NCBI RefSeq assembly: GCF_001434135.1
Contig: NZ_AZEB01000004.1
Span: forward strand, 62,001-126,000
Source of the DNA: Lentilactobacillus kisonensis DSM 19906 = JCM 15041
GTDB taxonomy: Bacteria; Bacillota; Bacilli; Lactobacillales; Lactobacillaceae
DNA: 64,000 nucleotides
Direction of reading: 5' to 3'
Within the stretch, counting starts at the first letter, position 1; each line of letters starts with the position of its first letter. A program made the position numbers and the translations under genes. Shown here one piece after another: positions 8,972 to 16,734 of this stretch. A model generated the notes under the pieces. That model saw nothing but the letters and a program-made list of their open reading frames with translations. It did not search any database and was not told where the DNA came from.

Positions 8972-9859
8972 ATGACTGCTATTATTCAAGTGACTAACGT
9001 ATCCAAACAATTTGCTCAGAAATCAATTCTCTCACACATTAATTTTGACGTGGCGCCTGGTGAAATCATTGGCCTCATCGGCAAGAATGGTGCCGGTAAA
9101 AGTACCCTAATTAATATGATGTTGGGATTGACTGAACCAACTGATGGGAAAATCACCTTGTTCGGCCAAGCCCCCCAATCTAAAACGATCAAGGATAAAA
9201 TCGGCGTCATGTTTCAAGATAGTTTTGGCTTAGACCGGGTTCGGGGAAGTGAACTGATTCAGTTAGTTAGAAGCTACTATTCCCATCCCCTGCCATTTTC
9301 TGAGGTTGTTAAGCTGGCCGCTTTGGGTGAAAATCTGACCACTATGGTTACCAAAATGTCGGGAGGTCAACGCCGTAAGTTGAACTTTGCCTTGGCAATG
9401 GCCGGCAATCCCGAACTGTTATTTTTGGATGAGCCAACTGCCGGAATGGATGCCAATAGCCGCTATGATTTTTGGCAACAGATTCAGCAGCTTTCTCAAG
9501 CTGGCAAAACGATTATTGTTACCAGTCATTATCTAGAAGAGATTGAAGACGTTGCGAGCCGGATTATTTTCTTGAAGGATCACCATGTTTTGTATGACGG
9601 CCCCTTAGCAGGCCTTCAAAAGAGCTTTACCCATACAATCGTTGAGTTTGATAGTTCGCTTCCTGAGGCCCAAATTGCCGCTTTGATTCATAACGGTGAT
9701 CTGGATTCTCACAATCAAAGCCACTATGTGTTTGTAACTGAAGACGCGGACGCAGTTGTGCGGGAGCTGACGCCAGAGATCGCTAACGTTAGAAATCTTC
9801 GCATTACTCAACAGTCGTTGGATCAGATCTTTAGAGAAGTTATTAAGGAAGGTGATTAA
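8972..9859 (+). CDS. ABC transporter ATP-binding protein (YvfR-like)
   Basis: A 295-residue ABC ATPase that would energise export or import through the permease encoded next. It shows Walker A GKNGAGKSTL, Q-loop VMFQDSFGL, signature MSGGQRRKLNFALAM, Walker B LLFLDEPTAGMD and the H-loop TSHYLEE. The C-terminal ~80 residues are an accessory domain typical of the drug-export CcmA-like subgroup. The ATG at 8972 is chosen because GGAG lies 9 nt upstream; the longer frame from 8873 runs through repeat copy 2. It heads a four-gene operon (ATPase, permease, histidine kinase, response regulator) like yvfRSTU of Bacillus subtilis. The substrate is unknown; lipid or membrane-stress related export is likely. 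Confidence 0.88.
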   Translation: MTAIIQVTNVSKQFAQKSILSHINFDVAPGEIIGLIGKNGAGKSTLINMMLGLTEPTDGKITLFGQAPQSKTIKDKIGVMFQDSFGLDRVRGSELIQLVRSYYSHPLPFSEVVKLAALGENLTTMVTKMSGGQRRKLNFALAMAGNPELLFLDEPTAGMDANSRYDFWQQIQQLSQAGKTIIVTSHYLEEIEDVASRIIFLKDHHVLYDGPLAGLQKSFTHTIVEFDSSLPEAQIAALIHNGDLDSHNQSHYVFVTEDADAVVRELTPEIANVRNLRITQQSLDQIFREVIKEGD

Positions 9860-9860
9860 G

Positions 9861-10604
9861 ATGAGAGCATTTGCAACGCAGGTTAAAAACAACTTTTTTA
9901 GAATTATTCTTCGAAATCCGCGGTTTATCGTGTTTGATGTGGGGGTGCCAGCACTATTCTACATTTTATTTACTAAGGTGATGAATCAGGGGATGCCAGC
10001 GTCATTTAACAAGACATACTTGGTGAGCATGGCAATTTACGCAACGCTTTTATCATCAATTATCACGGTTGCCAATAACGTGCTTTCAGACACTGACCAA
10101 AGTTATCTTCGGTTTATTGACGTTTCACCGGTTTCACGGCCAACTTATTACACTGCGATGGGGGTTATTTTACTTGGCCTAACAGTTATTGAGATTGCTA
10201 TTATTGAATTAATTGCGAAATTCTACGTTGGGGTTTCGATGGGCATAGGCAATTGGTTAGCGATCCTGGTATTAGCGACAGTTGCCAGTATTTCATTGAT
10301 GGTCTTTGGCGTTAGCCTGGCATTTTGTGGATCGGGAACGGTCGTTAATTTGATGGTTAACGTTATTGTGTTCCCGGTTGCCATTCTCAGTGGCCTCTGG
10401 TGGCCGTTATCACTAATGCCAAACTGGGCCCAAACCGTCGGCAAGCTCTTACCAACCTACCAAACTTCTGTTATTGTTAATGAGGTAATTAATAAAACAA
10501 CAATCTCACTAAATGCAATTGGTGGCGAAATCGTATGGCTATTGTTAGCGGCCACCTTGTTGTTCGCCGTTCAAAAAATTCAAAGGACTAAAACGCGTAA
10601 ATGA
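9861..10604 (+). CDS. ABC-2 type transporter permease (YvfS-like)
   Basis: A 247-residue integral membrane protein with six predicted hydrophobic segments, in the ABC-2 permease class that partners YvfR/CcmA-like ATPases. It begins MRAFATQVKNNFFRIILRNPR, an amphipathic cytoplasmic start, and contains the late ILSGLWWPLSLMPNWAQTVGKLLPTYQ segment that is characteristic of this family. The ATG at 9861 has AAGGAAGG 8 nt upstream, inside the end of the ATPase gene; a GTG three codons earlier is an alternative without a ribosome site. The gene starts 1 bp after the ATPase stop and overlaps the histidine kinase start by 4 bp (ATGA), so translation is probably coupled. Confidence 0.85.
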   Translation: MRAFATQVKNNFFRIILRNPRFIVFDVGVPALFYILFTKVMNQGMPASFNKTYLVSMAIYATLLSSIITVANNVLSDTDQSYLRFIDVSPVSRPTYYTAMGVILLGLTVIEIAIIELIAKFYVGVSMGIGNWLAILVLATVASISLMVFGVSLAFCGSGTVVNLMVNVIVFPVAILSGLWWPLSLMPNWAQTVGKLLPTYQTSVIVNEVINKTTISLNAIGGEIVWLLLAATLLFAVQKIQRTKTRK

Positions 10605-11722
10605 AATTTTTACAGAAGAACATTTTATTCCCAAAACGATTCGGATTTTATCCGTACTTCTGGCTGATTTGGCTGATATTTCCGCTAACAACTTTGTGGC
10701 CGTTTAATACAGCTCATAAAATCATTTCTGGAATCTTGTTGGCTATTTTTATCTGGTTTTATCGAAATGGATACAGCGTCACGAAGACGTTACCACTGTG
10801 GATATATGGGCAGTATTTGCTTTGCCTAATTTTGACGATCACTAATGCGTGGGTGTATCTGACATTGTTCACAGCGTGGGAAATTGGGTCACTGCCACTC
10901 AGTAAGCCAAAATTCCGGTATTATTTAGTCGGATACTATGTCACGTTAGGATTATGCTTTGCTTGGATGGCAACGCAAGCTGGTGCTAATTTCTTTACGG
11001 CGGATAATGTAGGGAATGGCTTAGTTATGATGTTGTTTGAAATTCTGTCACCGTTGGGAGGTAAGTCGATTTCCAATTCCTACCGTAGAAGCCAGGAACT
11101 ACGCGCCCAAAACTCCCGATATGCCGACGTGATCAAACGTGGTGAGCGGGAGCGGATTGCTAGGGACTTACATGATACGTTGGGCCAATCATTTTCAACG
11201 ATTACGGTCAAAGCCGAGTTAGCGTCAAAATTACTCGAGAAAAAACCGGATCAGGTGCCTGCTGAATTAAAGGAAATTGCGGCAGCCTCGCGAAATAATT
11301 TGCAGCTTGTACGGCAGATTGTAACTGGCTTGCGGCAATTATCGATTGCGGAAATGATGATTGAGGTCGCTGATTCCTTGAAGGCGAGTCAAATCGATTT
11401 GGAAACGATTAATGAAGAAATGACTAATAGTTGGCCTGCTAAGACACAGAACGTGGTTGCCGAAGTATTGCGAGAAGCCGTGACCAACGTGATTAATTAC
11501 AGTCATGCCAATCAGCTATGGGTAACCTTTGATGAGGTCAACAACAATTATCAAGTAGAAATTACTGACAACGGGGTTGGTTATGGTGAGGTGCGCAAGA
11601 ATGCCCATGGGATTAGTGGGATGAAGGAGCGGGCAACGATTGCTGGCGGTCACCTTGAAACCAAGACTGGCCGCAATGGGACCGCGATTAAGCTGACCCT
11701 GCCAAAGGAGACGGACGAATGA
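10601..11722 (+). CDS. Sensor histidine kinase (NarL/DesK-type, YvfT-like)
   Basis: A 373-residue membrane sensor kinase. The N-terminal ~145 residues hold several hydrophobic segments with almost no extracellular loop, as in DesK-like sensors of membrane state. The HisKA_3 dimerisation box is GERERIARDLHDTLGQ with the phosphorylated His at about residue 191. The ATPase domain has the N-box EAVTNVINYSHA and G-box DNGVGYGE ... HGISGMKER. It overlaps both neighbours by 4 bp, the permease upstream and the response regulator downstream, so the kinase, regulator and transporter form one tightly coupled unit. Kinase and regulator probably control the transporter operon itself, as in yvf/des-type loci; the stimulus is not evident. 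Confidence 0.9.
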   Translation: MKFLQKNILFPKRFGFYPYFWLIWLIFPLTTLWPFNTAHKIISGILLAIFIWFYRNGYSVTKTLPLWIYGQYLLCLILTITNAWVYLTLFTAWEIGSLPLSKPKFRYYLVGYYVTLGLCFAWMATQAGANFFTADNVGNGLVMMLFEILSPLGGKSISNSYRRSQELRAQNSRYADVIKRGERERIARDLHDTLGQSFSTITVKAELASKLLEKKPDQVPAELKEIAAASRNNLQLVRQIVTGLRQLSIAEMMIEVADSLKASQIDLETINEEMTNSWPAKTQNVVAEVLREAVTNVINYSHANQLWVTFDEVNNNYQVEITDNGVGYGEVRKNAHGISGMKERATIAGGHLETKTGRNGTAIKLTLPKETDE

Positions 11723-12327
11723 CAATTAGACTTATTTTAGCAGAAGACCAAAGCTTATTAAGTAGTGCGTTGGCGCAGTTGTTAGACCTTGAAGACGATT
11801 TAGAAGTGATCGGTACCTATGGCGATGGCGAAGAGGCGTTTAAGCATATTAAGTACGAGAAGCCAGACGTGGCGATTTTAGACATTGAAATGCCGAAGAA
11901 GACGGGATTAGAAGTTGCTGAAGAGATTGATCGACAGAAATTGCCAGTTAAAGTTATGATTTTGACGACTTTTGCCAACAAAAACTACTTTCAAACGGCT
12001 GTTAAGGCGCACGTTCATGGCTACTTGTTAAAGGATATTCCAAGTGATGAATTGATCCAATCAATTCATGAGGTAGTGGCTGGCAAAACAATCTATTCGC
12101 CCGAATTAGTGAGTTCAATTTTGGGGGATGTCGATAATCCATTGTCGGATAAGGAAACCCAGATCCTAGCAGAAATTAGAAAGGGTGGCTCGACCGCTGA
12201 AATCGCAAAGACACTGTATCTGTCGAATGGGACAGTGCGCAACTACATTTCATCGATTCTAAGTAAATTAGGCGCGGCAAATCGGATTGAGGCGTTAAAT
12301 ATCGCGGAGAAGCGACATTGGTTGTAG
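11719..12327 (+). CDS. LuxR/NarL-type response regulator (YvfU/DesR-like)
   Basis: A 202-residue response regulator. The receiver domain has the acidic pair after LILAEDQS, the phospho-acceptor Asp55 in VAILDIEMPKK, Thr in ILTTFAN and Lys in GYLLKD. The C-terminal LuxR helix-turn-helix reads LSDKETQILAEIRKGGSTAEIAKTLYLSNGTVRNYISSILSKLGA. It is the cognate partner of the kinase whose stop it overlaps. DesR-like regulators bind DNA as phosphorylated dimers; probable targets are this operon's own promoter or membrane genes elsewhere. Confidence 0.92.
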   Translation: MTIRLILAEDQSLLSSALAQLLDLEDDLEVIGTYGDGEEAFKHIKYEKPDVAILDIEMPKKTGLEVAEEIDRQKLPVKVMILTTFANKNYFQTAVKAHVHGYLLKDIPSDELIQSIHEVVAGKTIYSPELVSSILGDVDNPLSDKETQILAEIRKGGSTAEIAKTLYLSNGTVRNYISSILSKLGAANRIEALNIAEKRHWL

Positions 12328-12405
12328 CAAAGTCAGTTATGGGATTGTTTAGTAGAAGGTGGAAGCCCTTTAGACGTCACTAGCTGATATAATGGGGTCA
12401 AAGAA

Positions 12406-12717
12406 TTGGGGATGATGGCGTTGGCTTTCAAAAGGATTGCCCTTATTACTAGTTCAGTGATTTGCGTGATTATTCTACTGGTTTCGGTGAATTTGGGACT
12501 GCTGGCAATCACCTTGTTATTTGCGTGGATTACATATCAATTACTGGTTAAGCGGGATTATACCTTGTTAGCAAGTCCGTCGATAACTGGGAAAGACTAC
12601 CAAGACTTAGACAAGGCGACGATTAAGAAGTATCAAACAACCGCTTTTTGGGTTGGGTGGTTGGCCTTAATCATCACGATTTTGATTGTGATTTTCGGCA
12701 TTATAATTAATCAATAA
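12406..12717 (+). CDS. Small membrane protein of unknown function
   Basis: A 103-residue protein with two N-terminal hydrophobic stretches (about residues 8-45), a short polar loop containing KDYQDLDKATIKKYQTT, and a C-terminal membrane segment ending in IIFGIIINQ-like sequence. I do not recognise the family. The first possible start is TTG at 12406; ATG codons at 12412 and 12415 are equally plausible. A perfect TATAAT at 12388-12393 lies so close that the transcript would have a very short leader. It follows the response regulator by about 80 bp and may be transcribed separately. Confidence 0.6.
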   Translation: MGMMALAFKRIALITSSVICVIILLVSVNLGLLAITLLFAWITYQLLVKRDYTLLASPSITGKDYQDLDKATIKKYQTTAFWVGWLALIITILIVIFGIIINQ

Positions 12718-12727
12718 AAACATAACC

Positions 12728-12771
12728 AAAAAAGCGTATGGTCCACCGAAATGATGAATCATGCGCTTTAT
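12728..12771 (+). terminator. Weak hairpin between convergent genes
   Basis: AAAAAAGCGTATG pairs with CATGCGCTTTAT around a ~19-nt loop. The T run is short on both strands, so termination is only probable. Confidence 0.45.
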
Positions 12772-12847
12772 AATTGATGATGAGTTTAATAACATTTAAT
12801 AGGAATCCCTGATCTGATTAATTTCAACGGATTAAAAAATAATCTAA

Positions 12848-13411
12848 TTACCCGTTTACGTGACCCGCAAAACTTGGCATGAAGGCGTTATTGATTGTCT
12901 GAATTTGAACGTTTTGACCAGGTTGAGGAGCGGCGACGTACTGATTGTTGCCGATGTAGATGGCAACGTGATAGGATGCTCCTTGACTGCCCCAGAATAG
13001 TAGGTCGCCAGGTTGGGCGGCCGCAACGGTTTCTTTAGTCACGTGGCTCTCTTGAGTGACGGTGTAGTGGCCGAGGGTAATCCCGGCGGCTTTTTGGTAT
13101 ACATAGTCGGTCAGGCCAGAACAGTCCATTCCGGTGAGTGATTCGCCACCCCAGATGTAGGGGATGTTTTGGGATGCGAGTTGTTTAGCCAGGGTAACAA
13201 CGGCACTTGTATCAGTGGCAGCGGTTGTTGCCGTAGCTGCTGAAGTAGTTGGGGTTGTTTGGGTAGTTTGAGTCTGATTGTAAGTGCCACGATTGTTTGT
13301 GGCTGCTTGGGTTGACGGATATGTAACCGTGTCCGCACTAGCACTTGTGGCCACACCACTAAGAATTGTTCCGGCAAATGCTAAGCTTAAAATGATTTTA
13401 CTGAGTTTCAA
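12848..13411 (-). CDS. Secreted NlpC/P60 cell-wall hydrolase
   Basis: A 187-residue exported peptidase, expected to cut peptidoglycan stem peptides (gamma-D-glutamyl-diamino acid bonds). It has a signal peptide (MKLSKIILSLAFAGTILSG, cleavage near ATSASA), a Thr/Gln/Ala-rich linker at about 35-70 and the NlpC/P60 domain: IPYIWGGESLTGMDCSGL with catalytic Cys97 and the second catalytic motif SYHVAIYIG with His148. The Thr-rich linker and absence of a wall-binding domain suggest it is released or loosely attached. Its start has an AGGTG-type ribosome site. Single-gene unit, minus strand, convergent with the small membrane protein gene. Confidence 0.9.
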   Translation of the reverse strand: MKLSKIILSLAFAGTILSGVATSASADTVTYPSTQAATNNRGTYNQTQTTQTTPTTSAATATTAATDTSAVVTLAKQLASQNIPYIWGGESLTGMDCSGLTDYVYQKAAGITLGHYTVTQESHVTKETVAAAQPGDLLFWGSQGASYHVAIYIGNNQYVAAPQPGQNVQIQTINNAFMPSFAGHVNG

Positions 13412-13664
13412 AAAAACACCTCATTTTCTATTTGATGGGTGTCATAGTACCCGGTAAAGGTTACAACGGAGTTACAAAACAGTTGTGGTCTAGTGACGAA
13501 TTATTTCAGCCTGAAATAGTGTTAAAGGTTTTGTTTTGGAAGCTTAAATAATTGCCTAAGTGGGTTGACATTGGTGACTTTTGGGAATTGGTATATGTCA
13601 TAACTGTCATGATTTTAAGCAAAATGATTTCCGAATTATTGCCAGGGTTATTTGATATAGTTGG

Positions 13665-13704
13665 ACAAAAAAGATGAGGCAACTTAGGCTGTCTCATCTT
13701 TTTG
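13665..13704. terminator. Bidirectional terminator downstream of the epimerase gene
   Basis: AAAAAAGATGAG pairs with CTCATCTTTTT around an 11-14 nt loop. On the minus strand it ends the aldose 1-epimerase transcript. Nothing else gene-like was seen in the 315-bp gap 13412-13726, which also holds the promoter side of the NlpC/P60 gene. Confidence 0.8.
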
Positions 13705-13726
13705 ACGTATTTAAATTTGCTAAATC

Positions 13727-14749
13727 TTAGAACGTTGCTTTGTAGCTAATTGAATAGGTCTTTTCCTCACCCTTTGGCAAAAGAACGCTACCAAAACCTT
13801 CGTGATTAGGCGTGTCTGGTAAATTCTGGGCTTCAAGGGCAATTCCCATATGAGGAACGCCAGCGCCACGGTCGAACTTCACACCATCTAAATCATCAGG
13901 TGTGAAGACGACTAAGACATTGCGATTGGACTTGATGGCGACGCTACGACCAGATTCTGGATCAGTTAGCGTGGCAATTGGGTCATCGTCATTGTGATCA
14001 TTGATGACATAAACTTCATCGTAGGTGTGGCCAACTTCAGCTTTCATATCATCGATTCCGAGCTTAATATTCTGGGGGTCCCGGAAGTCATAAGGGGTAT
14101 CATCGACCGCAACCATTTTGCCGGTTGGGGTCTTGTCTTTATTAAGTTCAAGGTACTTGTCAGCGTTAATTTGCAAGGACTGGCCATAAACATTTTGGCC
14201 GTCGCTCAAGTTGAAGTAGGCGTGTTGAGTTGGGTTAAATAAAGTATCAGCATCGCTTTTGGCAGTGTAGCTGATCGTAACTTCATTATCATCACTTAAC
14301 GTATACGTAATTTTGACGTCAATATTGCCTGGAAATGAGTCCTCTGAAGAATCAATGTGTTTTTCAAACACAATCGAATCACCATCGAAGGCGCCATTCC
14401 AAATCTGTGTGTTAAAGCCATGAGGGCCACCGTGAAGGGTTGTGGTGCCTTCGTTAGCATCGACGTGGTATTCTTGACCATTGATCGAGAAAGTTCCCTT
14501 AGTAATTCGGCCAGCTGTTCTCCCAATGGCTTGGCAGAAGTACTGATTTTTCATATACTCGTCACTGCTTGGCATGCTCAACATGACGTTTTCTGGCTTG
14601 CCATCTTTACCAGGAATGTTAAAGGCTTTCCAGGTAGCACCAAGCGTAATCGCAGAAATCGAAACATCGTGGTCGTTGGTAACCGTAAACTTTTGAATAT
14701 CTTGACCCTTGTACGTATCAAATAATTCTTTTTTTATTTGCATTGTCAA
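13727..14749 (-). CDS. galM: Aldose 1-epimerase (mutarotase)
   Basis: A 340-residue cytoplasmic mutarotase interconverting alpha and beta anomers of aldoses so that the correct anomer feeds kinases or isomerases. Motifs: AIGRTAGRITKGTF, TTTLHGGPHGFNTQIWNG with a conserved His, NPTQHAYFNLSDG with the catalytic His, and a late conserved Glu in GIALEAQNLPDTPNH. Flanked by AraR-box and cre-like sites and next to araR/araE/araA, it probably serves L-arabinose use here rather than galactose. The TTG at 14749 has AGGAG 6 nt upstream; the ATG two codons later (14743) is 12 nt away, so the start is uncertain by two codons. Confidence 0.88.
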   Translation of the reverse strand: MTMQIKKELFDTYKGQDIQKFTVTNDHDVSISAITLGATWKAFNIPGKDGKPENVMLSMPSSDEYMKNQYFCQAIGRTAGRITKGTFSINGQEYHVDANEGTTTLHGGPHGFNTQIWNGAFDGDSIVFEKHIDSSEDSFPGNIDVKITYTLSDDNEVTISYTAKSDADTLFNPTQHAYFNLSDGQNVYGQSLQINADKYLELNKDKTPTGKMVAVDDTPYDFRDPQNIKLGIDDMKAEVGHTYDEVYVINDHNDDDPIATLTDPESGRSVAIKSNRNVLVVFTPDDLDGVKFDRGAGVPHMGIALEAQNLPDTPNHEGFGSVLLPKGEEKTYSISYKATF

Positions 14750-14781
14750 TTAAATCTCCTTGAATTAATAAATTGTGGTTG

Positions 14782-14861
14782 TGTAACCGCTTTAATATGT
14801 ATTATAATATTTTTTTGTACGGTGATGCAATAGGAAAAGTCATATTTATCCGTATAACTAT
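14782..14861 (-). promoter_or_regulatory. galM promoter with cre-like site and AraR box
   Basis: On the minus strand TTGCAT (14830-14825) and TATAAT (14806-14801) form a promoter with an 18-bp spacer. Downstream at 14795-14782 is a cre-like site, TTAAAGCGGTTACA. Upstream at 14844-14861 the plus strand reads ATTTATCCGTATAACTAT, matching 15 of 18 positions of the sites in front of the AraE-like gene and araA. This ties the epimerase to arabinose and carbon catabolite control. Confidence 0.6.
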
Positions 14862-14893
14862 GTATTAATTTGATTAGAAGTATGCTATTTTTA

Positions 14894-15020
14894 GTGAAGA
14901 AGCAAAGCGGTTAGGGATTGGCACATATGTCGCCATGACTAAGAATAGGAACCTAGTTATCGACTTTTGTTTTCTGAAGCAGCTCTCAGAGTGCAAAGAC
15001 AAGCGGTTAGCAACTGGGAT
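14894..15020 (+). repeat. Possible decayed GTGAGC hairpin elements
   Basis: GTGAAGAAGCAAAGCGGTTA near 14894 and GTGCAAAGACAAGCGGTTAG near 14988 resemble the 5' arm of the hairpin family (GTGAGCGGAGCAAAGCGGTT). The internal stems are no longer clear. These may be two fossil copies. Confidence 0.35.
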
Positions 15021-15085
15021 CAATCTAGCCGACATTCATACATATAGCTGTGATTTGAGATCATATAGAGAAGAGAGGAAGCATC

Positions 15086-15271
15086 ATGCAAACACTTTTA
15101 CACGTTTTATCGGGGATTACTGACCTATTAATTATTGTTTTCATTTTTGCTTGGATGTATGAATTTGCCAGAAAAGACCAGACTAAGCGAAACCATCACT
15201 TTGGTTGGTGGACACTGGTGGCAATTGCGGTAACGGCGGGGTTAATGTATCTGGCGGGATCACTTAAATGA
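15086..15271 (+). CDS. Small two-segment membrane protein
   Basis: A 61-residue protein with two hydrophobic segments (LLHVLSGITDLLIIVFIFAW and WWTLVAIAVTAGLMYLAGSL) separated by a basic loop RKDQTKRNHH. The ATG has a clear GAGAGGAAG ribosome site 5-8 nt upstream, and codon use looks coding. I do not recognise a family. It sits between galM and araR, but no functional link is evident. Confidence 0.6.
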   Translation: MQTLLHVLSGITDLLIIVFIFAWMYEFARKDQTKRNHHFGWWTLVAIAVTAGLMYLAGSLK

Positions 15272-15340
15272 GTCAAAGGCGGCTAAAGTTAAGCAACGAG
15301 GTAGGAAGATATCACAATTCAGTAGGCGGGGGCGTTACTC

Positions 15341-16423
15341 ATGGAAATTAAGTATGTCATGGTTAAAAAAAACATTAAAAATAACATTATTAACGGAAAA
15401 TACAAGATCAATGAGAAGATCCCAACCGAATCCGAATTGATGGCGATGTATTCTGTCAGTCGTTATACGATCCGCCGGGCAGTCGGCGATTTGGAACATG
15501 AAGGCTACATTTATCGGGTTCAAGGCGGTGGCATGTACGTCAATGATTGGATTAATAACAAGGTCCGCTCAGAGCGTTCGAACCAAAGTGTTGGCGTTAT
15601 TACGACCCATATTGCCGATTATATTTTTCCAAATATTATTAGCGGCATCGATCAGGTTATTTCAGAAGAAGGGTTTTCGGTGCTGATTGGCAACACCCAT
15701 GATGAGTATGATAATGAACGCCATAACTTACTGAATATGCTGGATAATGACGTGGTTGGTTTTATTATTGAGCCGACCCGCAGTACACTAGAAAATCCCA
15801 ACTTGGACGTTTACCAAATGATTGTAAACTCTGGCAAACCTGCTGTCTTCATTAATGCCCACTACCCCCAATTAGAATTTCCATACGTGGAAATTGATGA
15901 TACAAAGGCGGAGAAGCAACTAGTTGATCATCTATTGGACAACGGTCACGAGCGGGTGCTGGGGATTTTCCAAGTTGATGATTTACAAGGGGTTAATCGG
16001 ATGAATGGCTTCATTAAATCTTATCAGACCCATCCTAACGTTTCGTCTTCGGGTGACATTATGATGTATCGGTCTAGCGACAACATCAATAACGTTTTGG
16101 AAAAAGTGAAAGGGCGGGTTGACGTTCAACTAGAAAATCGGCCGACAGCGATTGTTTGTTATAACGATCAGCTGGCAATTGAAGTGATTGGCATGCTTAG
16201 TAAAGAAGGAATCTCAGTGCCAGATGACATATCGGTTGCGGGATTTGATGATTATGAAATTTCAAAATTCGTTGATCCAAGTATTACGACCATGACCCAC
16301 CCCAAGCGACACATGGGTGAAACGGCGGCTAAGCTATTATTGGATATGTTAGATAAAAACACGGGTGATTATAAACTATTGGATTCAGAATTAATTGTTC
16401 GTGATTCGACTAAAGCGATTTAA
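15341..16423 (+). CDS. araR: AraR-type repressor (GntR head, LacI-like sugar-binding domain)
   Basis: A 360-residue two-domain regulator. Residues 1-70 form a GntR winged helix (YKINEKIPTESELMAMYSVSRYTIRRAVGDLEHEGYIYRVQGGGMYV). Residues 80-360 form a LacI/GalR-type effector domain (SVGVITTHIADYIFPNIISGI ... AIVCYNDQLAIEVI ... VAGFDDYEISKFVDPSITTM). This fusion is the signature of AraR, the L-arabinose-responsive repressor of Firmicutes. Near-identical operator-like sites occur in front of the AraE-like transporter (16609-16626), araA (18258-18275) and galM (14844-14861), supporting the assignment. I found no matching box at its own start. Two terminator hairpins follow. Confidence 0.92.
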   Translation: MEIKYVMVKKNIKNNIINGKYKINEKIPTESELMAMYSVSRYTIRRAVGDLEHEGYIYRVQGGGMYVNDWINNKVRSERSNQSVGVITTHIADYIFPNIISGIDQVISEEGFSVLIGNTHDEYDNERHNLLNMLDNDVVGFIIEPTRSTLENPNLDVYQMIVNSGKPAVFINAHYPQLEFPYVEIDDTKAEKQLVDHLLDNGHERVLGIFQVDDLQGVNRMNGFIKSYQTHPNVSSSGDIMMYRSSDNINNVLEKVKGRVDVQLENRPTAIVCYNDQLAIEVIGMLSKEGISVPDDISVAGFDDYEISKFVDPSITTMTHPKRHMGETAAKLLLDMLDKNTGDYKLLDSELIVRDSTKAI

Positions 16424-16495
16424 GACTGAAAGAATCAGGCAGGTAGATCTTAGAGTTCAGCTAATGTAAGTGTGACCATTAAAGTTGCCGCTGCT

Positions 16496-16580
16496 AGACG
16501 GGATATTTACTAATTTCCGTCTTTTTTAGTAAATAATAAAGCGTTGTACTAGTTGAGAGACTAGCATAACGCTTTATTTT
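16496..16580 (+). terminator. Tandem terminators after araR
   Basis: First hairpin AGACGG/CCGTCT (16496-16501, 16517-16522) followed by TTTTTT. Second hairpin ATAAAGCGTT...CTAGT / CTAG...AACGCTTTAT (about 16534-16580) ending in a T-rich stretch. Confidence 0.8.
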
Positions 16581-16605
16581 ATTTATACTGTTAAATAAAA
16601 TAAAG

Positions 16606-16654
16606 TTAATTTATGCGTACAAATATCCTATACTACCGTTTGTAAGCGATGTCA
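16606..16654 (+). promoter_or_regulatory. AraE promoter: AraR box and cre
   Basis: A TATACT -10 lies at 16629-16634 with TTAATT at 16606-16611 as weak -35. ATTTATGCGTACAAATAT at 16609-16626 matches AraR operators and covers the promoter spacer. TGTAAGCGATGTCA at 16641-16654 is a cre with one deviation. The layout is repeated in the same geometry before araA. Confidence 0.75.
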
Positions 16655-16734
16655 GAAATCGGTTACAATGTGCGCACAATATTTTGGTTCAGCAATTTTT
16701 TGCTTTAGTAAATTAATCGAATGGGGTGCTTGGA

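Noticed and set aside
15272-15340. AraR autoregulatory box before araR
   Set aside because: No sequence resembling ATTTATGCGTACAAATAT was found in this interval.
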